Source of the DNA: CAZEDU01 sp964511185
GTDB lineage: Bacteria > Myxococcota > Myxococcia > Myxococcales > Myxococcaceae
NCBI GenBank assembly: GCA_964511185.1
Contig: CAZEDU010000169.1
Coordinates: 1 to 7,814, forward strand
Direction of reading: 5' to 3'
DNA length: 7,814 nucleotides
Position numbers and translations under genes: made by a program
The notes under the pieces: model-generated
Databases searched by the model: none
Told to the model about the DNA's origin: nothing
What the model saw: only the letters and a program-made list of their open reading frames with translations
In this document: one piece after another, positions 1 through 5,325 of the stretch
Numbering within the stretch: position 1 is the first letter of the stretch
Layout: each line of letters opens with the position of its first letter

Positions 1-140
1 CAGGCGATCTCGTCGGCGGGGTCGACGCCGGGGGTCGTGAAGTACCGCGGGACGGTCATTCCCTTCGGCGCGCCGCGGTCCTTCTTACCGGCTTTGCCCT
101 TGAGGTTCGAAGACGCCTTCGGAGACAGCTCTTTCTCCAT
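1..140 (-). CDS. nrdJ: Vitamin B12-dependent (class II) ribonucleotide reductase, N-terminal fragment
   Basis: Reading the minus strand from the ATG at 140-138 gives 46 codons plus two bases before the window edge. The N-terminus is a Lys-rich tail (MEKELSPKASSNLKGKAGKK), followed by MTVPRYFTTPGVDPADEIA. The VPRYFT-PGVDP-DE block is the hallmark start of NrdJ, which uses adenosylcobalamin to reduce ribonucleotides to deoxyribonucleotides in the cytoplasm without needing oxygen. The last two bases (TG) fit the Trp that normally follows. A GGGAGG Shine-Dalgarno sequence lies about 8 bases upstream of the ATG, which supports this start. The catalytic cysteines and B12-binding regions are outside the window and cannot be checked. 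A sigma70-like promoter and an NrdR-box match lie upstream at 348-401. The identification rests on a short but very characteristic stretch. Confidence 0.88.
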   Translation of the reverse strand, partial: MEKELSPKASSNLKGKAGKKDRGAPKGMTVPRYFTTPGVDPADEIA

Positions 141-347
141 GTGTACTCCCTCCCTTTTCATTCACAACGAGTACGGGAAAACGAAAAAAGCGTTGCTGCG
201 CCACCTGGAATTGAAGGAGACGTATCTGACGTACCGATCGCGGCTGACGGCTCTCACCGAAAGACTTGAAAGGTAGGATTTTGTACTGATTTTGCGCCTG
301 ACCCCGGCGCGGGGGGATGGGGGTTCGGACCTGCTGAACTGGCGCGA

Positions 348-377
348 TTTGTAGCGAAATGGCATCAAACATGTCAA
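348..377 (-). promoter_or_regulatory. Predicted sigma70-type promoter for nrdJ
   Basis: On the minus strand a perfect TTGACA (377-372) is followed after 18 bases by TACAAA (353-348), a 4/6 match to the -10 consensus. The predicted transcription start is near 341, which would give nrdJ a leader of about 200 bases. The NrdR-box match sits just upstream at 386-401. An alternative -10-like TATTCT (412-407) lies on the other side of the box but has no good -35. This is pattern recognition only. Confidence 0.5.
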
Positions 378-385
378 GCGCGAAC

Positions 386-401
386 CCACTAGATGTTGTG
401 T
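386..401 (-). promoter_or_regulatory. Candidate NrdR box (ribonucleotide reductase repressor site)
   Basis: The plus-strand sequence ccactagatgttgtgt matches 13 of 16 positions of the NrdR-box consensus acaCwAtATaTwGtgt, including all the strongly conserved positions. It lies in the promoter region of nrdJ, where NrdR, an ATP-cone zinc-ribbon repressor, would be expected to act. NrdR boxes usually come in pairs with centres about 31-32 bases apart. I found no second good box at either expected position, so this would be a single site. The box is near-palindromic, so its strand is nominal. Confidence 0.6.
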
Positions 402-718
402 TAAAAGAATAGACATCCCCCAGGTTTAGCGCCACTTTTACAAGCAATCGGGCGCCGACAAAGCGCGCTAAGGCCCGAAAAATCGGCCTTCTCACCGCCT
501 GCACAGCCCCAAACCCACATCGGCTCTATTTCGTTGAGAAAATTGCAATTTACGGACGTCACGTCGCACGTATCGTCATGACGCGTTGCGAGATCGTGAC
601 TTTGCTGAAAGTATGTCTGCAAAACGGTCTGATTTTGCTCTCTCAAAATGGCCCGAGGCGGCGGCTCATCGGCCTGCGCGCCGTTTTGCGCCCCCGCACA
701 ATCCGCTAAGGAGACCCC

Positions 719-1048
719 ATGCCTCCCCCTTATTTGCGCCACGTTTTCATTTGCACCAACCGCCGTCCCGACGGCAGCCCGAAGGGGTGCTGCGCCTCGA
801 AGGGCGGCGAAGCGGTGCGTGACGCGTTCAAGCAGGCGGTGCACGACGCGGGGCTGCGCGCGAGCGTGCGCACGAACGCGGCGGGCTGCCTCGATGCCTG
901 CGAGCGGGGCGTGGCGGTGGTCGTGTACCCCGAGGGTGTTTGGTACGGCGGGGTGAAAGCCGAGGACGTTCCGGAGATCGTCCAGGAGCACCTGGTGAAT
1001 GGCCGCCCCGTCGAGCGGCTGCGAATGGCGGCGTACCAGAAGACCTGA
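719..1048 (+). CDS. Thioredoxin-like [2Fe-2S] ferredoxin
   Basis: This 109-residue soluble protein has the four cysteines of the thioredoxin-fold [2Fe-2S] ferredoxins (the clostridial/Azotobacter/Aquifex Fd type, also seen in the NuoE C-terminal domain). Cys12 (FICTN) and Cys24 are separated by 11 residues, and Cys57 and Cys61 form a C-x3-C (AAGCLDAC). The GVWYGG segment after the second pair is also typical, as is the length of about 100 residues. The family carries single electrons in the cytoplasm, but nothing here identifies its partner. The start is well fixed by AAGGAG (708-713), five bases before the ATG. An extra cysteine, Cys25, is adjacent to Cys24. The beta-barrel gene follows after 28 bases and may share its transcript, though no functional link is obvious. 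Confidence 0.85.
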   Translation: MPPPYLRHVFICTNRRPDGSPKGCCASKGGEAVRDAFKQAVHDAGLRASVRTNAAGCLDACERGVAVVVYPEGVWYGGVKAEDVPEIVQEHLVNGRPVERLRMAAYQKT

Positions 1049-1076
1049 GGCGGGAAGGTCTGCTACGAGGCGCCGC

Positions 1077-1751
1077 GTGTCCACGCCAGCCTTCGTCCTC
1101 GCCGCAGCGCTGTTCCTCTTCGCCGCCGAGGCCCGCGCCGAAGGAAAGACCCACGGCGGTGTGAGCCTCGTCGTTCGCGCCGAGCCCGCGTATTTCGTGT
1201 GGAGCCTCGACGGGGCGCAGATTCGAAGCCAAGCCGGCCCGGACGCGCCGAACGTCGATGCGCTGCTCATCGGCGAGACGCAGAACGCGCCCGGCGCGGC
1301 GCTGCACTTGGGCGTGAAGCTCTTTGGGCACGCCACGGTGGGCGTGGACTTGTCGGCCACCGGGTGGGACCTGGGCGACGTCGACCGCGGCGGCGCCGGC
1401 TTTCTCGCCGGCACCGTGGCTTGGCACCCCATTCGGCTCTTCGAGTCGCTCGAGGTCCTGACCCTCGAGGATCGGCCGTGGGACGCGCAGCTCTTCTTTG
1501 GCATGGGCTACGGCCTGGTCGGCGAGGACCGCGCGCTCGACGGCTTTCACACCGAGCTCGGCTTTCGCGGCGAGTACTTCCTCACCCGGTTCTTGTCGGT
1601 GGGCGGCGGCCTGCGGCTCTACCCCTTGGCCTTCTCGCGGTACGCGGTGAACTGGAACGCCGGCTCGTTCATCGCGCTGCCGAACGGGTCGGGCGGGTCG
1701 GTGCTCATCCCGTTCTTGAGCCTGTCGCTGCACGCGCTCATCGCCGACTGA
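1077..1751 (+). CDS. Exported outer-membrane beta-barrel-like protein, unknown function
   Basis: The GTG at 1077, preceded by GAGG (1067-1070) at six bases, gives 224 residues. Residues 5-17 are a hydrophobic core (AFVLAAALFLFAA), followed by AEARA-EG, a good signal peptidase I site after residue 21. The mature part alternates hydrophobic and polar residues in short Gly-rich segments with aromatic girdles (for example VVRAEPAYFVW and AQLFFGMGYGLVG) and ends in a strand-like segment (SVLIPFLSLSLHAL). This suits a small outer-membrane barrel of about eight strands. One oddity is that the GTG start leaves no basic residue before the hydrophobic core. The in-frame ATG at 999 would add an Arg-rich leader (TRRR just before the GTG) but would overlap the ferredoxin gene by 50 bases. 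I do not recognise a specific family. The gene converges on the ATP-grasp gene, only 13 bases away. Confidence 0.72.
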   Translation: MSTPAFVLAAALFLFAAEARAEGKTHGGVSLVVRAEPAYFVWSLDGAQIRSQAGPDAPNVDALLIGETQNAPGAALHLGVKLFGHATVGVDLSATGWDLGDVDRGGAGFLAGTVAWHPIRLFESLEVLTLEDRPWDAQLFFGMGYGLVGEDRALDGFHTELGFRGEYFLTRFLSVGGGLRLYPLAFSRYAVNWNAGSFIALPNGSGGSVLIPFLSLSLHALIAD

Positions 1752-1764
1752 GTTCGCTCGGCGC

Positions 1765-3231
1765 TCATGCCATGGCCGCGAGGAGCGCGTCGATCACGCT
1801 CCGCTTGAGCAGCGGCAGCACGCCGCCCCCGCCGACGATGTTCACGACGCGCGAGAGCGACCCGCGGCACACGCCGCCCCACGCGGGGGCGTGATCGAGC
1901 CCGACCGAGGCGTACGACGAGAAGTCCACGAACAGCTCGACCTCGGTCGCCCCGGTCTCGGAGCACAGCAGGTGTTTCTCCGGCACGAGCGGCACGACCT
2001 CTTGCACGATGAAGCCGCCGCCGCGCGGATCGGCCGCGCACCGCTGGCACAGCTCGGCCCACGGCATCGTTTCGCCGAAGGCCGCGCGCACGCGCTCGTC
2101 GAACGACGCCTCGCCGACCGACTGGCCGATGAACACCGCCCGGCCGCCGTAGTCCCAGGACCGCTTCAGCACGAACCGCGCGGGCGCGGCGGCGACCTCG
2201 GCGACCAAGTCGGCGAGCCGCTCACCCGAAGGCCCGCGCGCGGGGCCCGGGACGAAGCGCCGCGTCCACGGAACGAACGTGCGGATCGTCTCGAGCTCGT
2301 CGAGCGAGAGCTGCGCGCTCGCCGCGAGAGGTTCGTTCTCGAGCGCCTCGGAGAGCAGGGCGAAGGTCGCCTTCACTTCGACCTGCGAGGCGGGCGGGTT
2401 CACCACCAACGCGGCGGGGTGGGGCGAGCGCATCAAGAGCCCCTTCACGGTGTCGGCGCCCTGCAGCGCTGGCTCCTCCAGCCTGCGGACGAAGAGGTGC
2501 CGGTAGATGAGATCGTAGGTTCGGCCGTTGGCGCGGACCGCGTCGGCGACCGACAGCTCGTCCGGGTGCACCACGTCGGCGTCGGTCCCGAGCGCGCGGA
2601 AGCGTTCGCACAGGAAGCGCTGCTCGGTGATCTGCGCGTCGTTTCGCCGGCAGAGCAGGGCGATGCGCCGAGGCTCCCCACCTCGGTGCGCCCGGAAGGC
2701 CGCCTGGAGCGCGGACAGCAGCGCCGCGCTGTTCGAGTGGTTCTTCGAGACGAGCCGCTCGACGACCTCGGCCGACGCGCCCAGGTGCGCGCCGACGCGC
2801 CGCAAGAACGTCTCGGCCGCGATGTCGGAGTAGCCCTGCATCGCGGGGATGGTCGCGTTGAGCTCCAGCGCCCAGGGCCGCTCCGAGACGAAGTAGTCGA
2901 CCCGCGTCGTCGCGAGCGGCAAGGGGGTGTTCCAAGTCGCCTCGGCGACGCTTCGCTCGAGCGGAGAGAGCGCCGACAGCAAGAGGTCGCGCGCGGGGCC
3001 GCCCACCGTCGCGCGCGCCATCTTCACGCCGGCCGAGGAGAGCAGCGCCGACAAGCGGGCGCGGCGCTCCAGCTCGGCGTCGTCGATCACGATCGGGGTG
3101 GCCGTGACGGGAATCGGCCGGGTGGAGCCATCGGCGTTCGTCACCGCCAGCCCGCGCGCGTACGCCTCGCGAAACAGCCCGGGGGCGAGCGAGTCGGCGT
3201 TCCGCCGAATGGCGTCGAAGAGCGCGTTCAC
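1765..3231 (-). CDS. Circularly permuted ATP-grasp-like protein, substrate unknown
   Basis: The protein has 488 residues from a GTG start (3231-3229) that overlaps the regulator's TGA as GTGA, with GGAAGG just upstream. Its layout parallels circularly permuted ATP-grasp proteins (DUF404/DUF407 and glutathionylspermidine-synthase-like ligases). An acidic/amide motif ALELNATIPAMQGYSD (about 121-136) comes first, then a Rossmann-like block RRIALLCRRND (about 188-198), and YDLIYRHL (about 239-246). Next is the nucleotide-binding FVLKRSWDYGGRAVFIG (about 353-369), with Lys356 and a Gly-rich loop, then the hinge-like GFIVQEVVP (about 406-414). The C-terminus has VELFVDFSSYA and SRVVNIVGGGG, which could hold metal- and phosphate-binding residues. 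Such enzymes use ATP to join a carboxylate to an amine or thiol. No signal peptide or membrane helix is visible. Co-transcription with the HxlR regulator is very likely. The fold assignment is inferred from motif order; the substrate cannot be read from the sequence. Confidence 0.68.
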   Translation of the reverse strand: MNALFDAIRRNADSLAPGLFREAYARGLAVTNADGSTRPIPVTATPIVIDDAELERRARLSALLSSAGVKMARATVGGPARDLLLSALSPLERSVAEATWNTPLPLATTRVDYFVSERPWALELNATIPAMQGYSDIAAETFLRRVGAHLGASAEVVERLVSKNHSNSAALLSALQAAFRAHRGGEPRRIALLCRRNDAQITEQRFLCERFRALGTDADVVHPDELSVADAVRANGRTYDLIYRHLFVRRLEEPALQGADTVKGLLMRSPHPAALVVNPPASQVEVKATFALLSEALENEPLAASAQLSLDELETIRTFVPWTRRFVPGPARGPSGERLADLVAEVAAAPARFVLKRSWDYGGRAVFIGQSVGEASFDERVRAAFGETMPWAELCQRCAADPRGGGFIVQEVVPLVPEKHLLCSETGATEVELFVDFSSYASVGLDHAPAWGGVCRGSLSRVVNIVGGGGVLPLLKRSVIDALLAAMA

Positions 3232-3620
3232 GAAGCACCCGCCTTCCACTTCGCGTCGAAGCGCTCGCGCGATGCGTGGATGGCGACGCGGTTCTCTTCG
3301 GACCACTCGGCGAGCGCGCGAATCGGCTTGAGCAGCGTCACCCCGAGCGAGGTGAGCGCGTAGTCGACCCTCGGCGGCGTCGTGGGCGTCACGGTCCGCG
3401 TGACCAGGCCATCGCGCTCGAGCCCGCGCAGGGTGAGCGTCAGCATGCGCTGCGAGATGCCTTCGATGGAGCGGCGCAGCTCGTTGAAGCGCATCGGCCC
3501 GTCGCCCAGCAGGGCGATGACGAGCACGCTCCATTTGTCTCCCACTCGGCTCAAGACCTCGCGGACCGGACAGGCGTTGTGAGGTTTCTTTCGCAGCTTG
3601 GTGCGCAGCTTGGTGCCCAT
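3228..3620 (-). CDS. HxlR-family winged-helix transcriptional regulator
   Basis: This 130-residue DNA-binding protein carries all the HxlR landmarks. CPV (17-19) sits before the first helix, followed by the helix VGDKWSVLVIALLGDG (26-41), RFNELRR (44-50) and the recognition helix region GISQRMLTLTLRGLERDGLV (54-73). The wing has the P-PRVDYALT pattern (82-90), followed by the LG-L motif and a C-terminal dimerisation helix. HxlR proteins act as homodimers, and many sense electrophiles, quinones or oxidants through the conserved Cys near residue 17. That cysteine is present here, so redox sensing is possible. The basic N-terminal tail contains a duplicated TKLR. No clear Shine-Dalgarno sequence precedes the ATG. 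The gene is coupled to the ATP-grasp gene and divergent from a DoxX-like gene, so those two are the likely targets. Confidence 0.9.
   Translation of the reverse strand: MGTKLRTKLRKKPHNACPVREVLSRVGDKWSVLVIALLGDGPMRFNELRRSIEGISQRMLTLTLRGLERDGLVTRTVTPTTPPRVDYALTSLGVTLLKPIRALAEWSEENRVAIHASRERFDAKWKAGAS
3592..3615. repeat. Exact tandem 12-base duplication inside the hxlR-like gene
   Basis: cgcagcttggtg occurs twice, at 3592-3603 and 3604-3615. It encodes TKLR twice near the N-terminus (residues 3-6 and 7-10) of the regulator. It keeps the reading frame and adds basic residues to the N-terminal tail. Confidence 0.9.
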
Positions 3621-3730
3621 GGTGTGACTAGGTGACAGAGATGTGCCTTCTTGCGGAGCCGTGCGCGCGGCGGTTATGGGTCTTCATGTAGTTCCCATTT
3701 GATACCAAAGATTGAAAGAGAACTCGCGCG
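3621..3730. promoter_or_regulatory. Divergent promoter region between the HxlR regulator and the DoxX-like gene
   Basis: This 110-base region separates two divergent genes and should hold both promoters, with an AT-rich patch at about 3683-3719. The best operator candidate is tgtgactaggtgaca (3623-3637), an imperfect 15-base palindrome (TGTnAC-N3-GTnACA on the minus strand). It ends three bases from the regulator's start codon and would suit autorepression. A second, weaker symmetry is gtagttcccatttgatac, near the DoxX side. No clear -35/-10 pair could be assigned for either gene. Confidence 0.4.
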
Positions 3731-4150
3731 ATGACAACGACGACTTTGACGGCCCCTCCTGGCAAGGTACTTCAGATCAGCCTCTGGCTCGTGCAAGTGC
3801 TTCTGGCCGCTGCCTTCGTCATGGCTGGGATCATGAAGACGTTCACCCCGCTGGATCAGCTCATCCCTCAGATGCCGTGGGTGGCGGACCTGCCCAGGCT
3901 CACCCGCTTCATCGGGGTCTCGGAGTTTCTCGGCGGCCTGGGGCTGGTATTGCCGTCGATCACGCGCATTCGGCCTGTCCTCACGCCGCTGGCCGCGCTC
4001 GGGCTGACGACCATCATGGTGCTCGCTATGGGGTTTCACCTGGTGCGGGGGGAGGCCGCGGCGGTGCCGTTCAACGCTCTGCTCGGGGGGCTCGCGGCCT
4101 TCGTCGCCTGGGGGCGGTATCGCAAGGCCCCCATCGCGCCGCGGGGCTGA
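3731..4150 (+). CDS. DoxX-like integral membrane protein
   Basis: This 139-residue protein has four predicted membrane helices at about 16-35, 60-77, 83-105 and 112-128. The pattern is that of the DoxX/DoxX-like family: AGIMK (32-36) at the end of helix 1, GVSEFLGGLGLVLP (62-75) with a Glu in helix 2, and MGFHLVRGE (100-108) around helix 3. Family members sit in the inner membrane. Some are linked to quinones, thiosulfate oxidation or redox stress, but most have no known activity. A weak AGAGAA stretch lies about 8 bases upstream of the ATG. The gene is divergent from an HxlR regulator, a common arrangement for genes under HxlR control, so induction by a redox or electrophile signal is a reasonable inference. 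Confidence 0.8.
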   Translation: MTTTTLTAPPGKVLQISLWLVQVLLAAAFVMAGIMKTFTPLDQLIPQMPWVADLPRLTRFIGVSEFLGGLGLVLPSITRIRPVLTPLAALGLTTIMVLAMGFHLVRGEAAAVPFNALLGGLAAFVAWGRYRKAPIAPRG

Positions 4151-4252
4151 TGCGGCCCTCCATCCGGTCGTGCATCCCACCGCAACTTCCAGCGCGCCCG
4201 AGCCGAAAACCCAGCGACGACCCGTCTCAACTTCGGGCCGGCCGAGGGCTGC

Positions 4253-4849
4253 ATGCCAGCATTCCCCATCATTGGTCGCGCGGCGGTTCCTCCCCGACCG
4301 CTCGCTCGCACATCTTCGGCGCCGAGCACGCGCAGCGCCACCGCGCGTCTCGCGCCCTTCTCTGGGCACTACCGGCGCGTCTCAGGCCCCGCCGACAGCC
4401 CCGCCTTCCTCGACGTGAGCGTCTCGAACAACAAGCTCATCGCGCGCGGCTTCGACGATGTGCGCGGCACCCGGCGGTCGAGCGGCCACTTCGCGGGCTT
4501 CAACACCTACCCGCTCGAGCGGGCGCCCTATCGAATCAACTTCGGCCGGTATGAAGGCCACGGCGCCGGCCACATGGTTCAATCGTCTCAGCTCACCGGC
4601 TCCAAGCTCGTCTCGTCGCGCGTCACGCAAGAAGGCGTCTATTCGCCCATCGACCTCCTCTTCGGCGACCGCCCGATGCAGACCGTGGACCGCACGACGG
4701 TCGAGCGGCTGCCCAACGGCAACCTGCGCGTGACCGAGGATCTCGGCTACTTCCACCGCCGGCAGCGCTTCTTCGGACCGTTCGACCAGCCGTTGAAGAC
4801 GCCACCTGGCCGCGCGCACCACCGCGTGACCGAGTACGCCCCGCGCTGA
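4253..4849 (+). CDS. Hypothetical protein of 198 residues
   Basis: I do not recognise this protein. From the ATG at 4253 (GAGGG at 4244-4248, four bases upstream) it has an N-terminal 36 residues rich in Ala, Pro, Arg and Ser with lower codon GC bias. A more ordered part begins at about FSGHYRRVSG and is rich in Gly, Arg and aromatic residues (FAGFNTYPLER, INFGRYEGHGAGHM, LGYFHRRQRFFGPF). No signal peptide, membrane helix or catalytic motif stands out. The alternating pattern could fit a small beta-sheet or lipocalin-like protein, but that is a guess. The frame is open back to the stop of the DoxX-like gene, which is in the same frame, with no other start codon between. The first residues may therefore not all be genuine. 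It could be co-transcribed with the DoxX-like gene 102 bases upstream. Confidence 0.55.
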   Translation: MPAFPIIGRAAVPPRPLARTSSAPSTRSATARLAPFSGHYRRVSGPADSPAFLDVSVSNNKLIARGFDDVRGTRRSSGHFAGFNTYPLERAPYRINFGRYEGHGAGHMVQSSQLTGSKLVSSRVTQEGVYSPIDLLFGDRPMQTVDRTTVERLPNGNLRVTEDLGYFHRRQRFFGPFDQPLKTPPGRAHHRVTEYAPR

Positions 4850-4857
4850 AAAGCGCG
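4842..4857. terminator. GAAA-capped hairpin between two convergent genes
   Basis: CGCGCT (4842-4847) pairs perfectly with AGCGCG (4852-4857) around a GAAA loop, a GNRA tetraloop on the plus-strand transcript. The hairpin covers the stop codon of the hypothetical gene (4847-4849) and ends one base before the stop codon of the convergent gene (4859-4861). There is no U-run on either side, so it is a terminator-like or 3'-end stability structure rather than a classical intrinsic terminator. Confidence 0.45.
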
Positions 4858-4858
4858 C

Positions 4859-5287
4859 TCAGGCCAGGTCTTGCCCGCGCCGCACCACCCGCAGGTCCAT
4901 CGCGCGCAGCGGCTTCTTGCGGCAGGACTTCGAGAAGCGGTGCACGAGCTTGGCGCCGATGAAGGCGGTAGCGGTGGGCAAGAGCACCAGCGATAGCCCC
5001 GCGGCGCCGAACATCACGTAGCGCTCGGCGCCTTGCAGCACGAAGGCCTTGCGGCTCAGCGCGAACGCGAACGCCATTCCAAAAAGAATCGCCCAGAACA
5101 GCATCAGCATGGCGCTGCGGGCGCCGTAGTACGTGCGAATGGTGGTGCGCAGCTCGCCATCGCCCTTCAAGTGGGCGCGGCGCACGGCGGGCTCGGCCAC
5201 GTCGAGCAGCGCCACTTCCTCTCTGCATTGAAGGCACACGGTGCCGCCCGAGAAGGTACGGCGGCAGCGCGGGCAGATCTTGATCAC
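4859..5287 (-). CDS. Zinc-ribbon membrane protein, unknown function
   Basis: This 142-residue protein starts at GTG (5287-5285). Residues 5-21 form a C-x2-C...C-x2-C zinc ribbon (CPRC at 5-8, CLQC at 18-21). A polar linker follows, then two membrane helices at about 59-78 and 90-114, and a basic C-terminal tail (KSCRKK, 120-125). This is a common architecture in myxobacterial and other bacterial proteins of unknown role: a cytoplasmic zinc ribbon tethered to the inner membrane. The start is placed by the zinc ribbon, because any later start would remove it. There is no Shine-Dalgarno sequence; a perfect 8-base inverted repeat occupies that position. It lies 38 bases downstream of the gap-split gene on the same strand and may share its transcript. 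Confidence 0.75.
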   Translation of the reverse strand: MIKICPRCRRTFSGGTVCLQCREEVALLDVAEPAVRRAHLKGDGELRTTIRTYYGARSAMLMLFWAILFGMAFAFALSRKAFVLQGAERYVMFGAAGLSLVLLPTATAFIGAKLVHRFSKSCRKKPLRAMDLRVVRRGQDLA

Positions 5288-5310
5288 GGCCGTCGTTTAA
5301 CGCGACGGCC
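5288..5310 (-). repeat. Perfect 8-base inverted repeat abutting the zinc-ribbon gene's start codon
   Basis: GGCCGTCG (5288-5295) and CGACGGCC (5303-5310) are separated by seven bases. On the minus-strand transcript the stem ends directly at the GTG start codon. It lies between the stop of the upstream gene (5326) and the next start, and no U-run follows. It could be an RNA structure limiting translation initiation, an operator, or a processing site. The symmetry is certain; the function is not. Confidence 0.6.
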
Positions 5311-5325
5311 CTGAGCCGGGCAACG

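Larger units (their letters stand above)
141..718. other. Divergent non-coding region between nrdJ and the ferredoxin gene
   Basis: This 578-base stretch is less GC-rich than the genes and has no convincing gene of its own; the long frames crossing it on the minus strand look like shadows. It holds the nrdJ ribosome binding site and a roughly 200-base nrdJ leader (141-341), the nrdJ promoter (348-377) and the NrdR-box match (386-401). Two short perfect palindromes lie towards the ferredoxin gene: aaattgcaattt (540-551) and cgtcatgacg (574-583). I could not identify a strong plus-strand promoter. TTGCGA (586-591) followed 17 bases later by aagtat (609-614) is only a weak possibility. The nrdJ leader lacks a recognisable B12 box. 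Confidence 0.5.

Noticed and set aside
141..341. Cobalamin riboswitch in the nrdJ leader
   Set aside because: No B12 box or the conserved GCCACTG-type core could be found; the nearest resemblance (cgtcagatacgtctcc) lacks the CCTGCC end.
401..1733. Long minus-strand open frames (401-1504 and 828-1733) opposite the ferredoxin and beta-barrel genes
   Set aside because: Low-complexity Arg/Ala/Pro-rich translations typical of shadow frames in GC-rich DNA; the plus-strand genes have clear motifs, a signal peptide and ribosome sites.
1891..3363. Plus-strand frame of 490 codons antisense to the ATP-grasp gene
   Set aside because: Translation is Arg/Gly/Glu-rich without any family motif; the minus strand carries recognisable ATP-grasp and HxlR motifs with coupled starts.
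3232..3534. N-terminal extension of the ATP-grasp frame up to 3534
   Set aside because: The extension lies inside the HxlR gene in another frame and is Arg/Ala-rich; the GTG at 3231 has a ribosome site and an overlap with the regulator stop.
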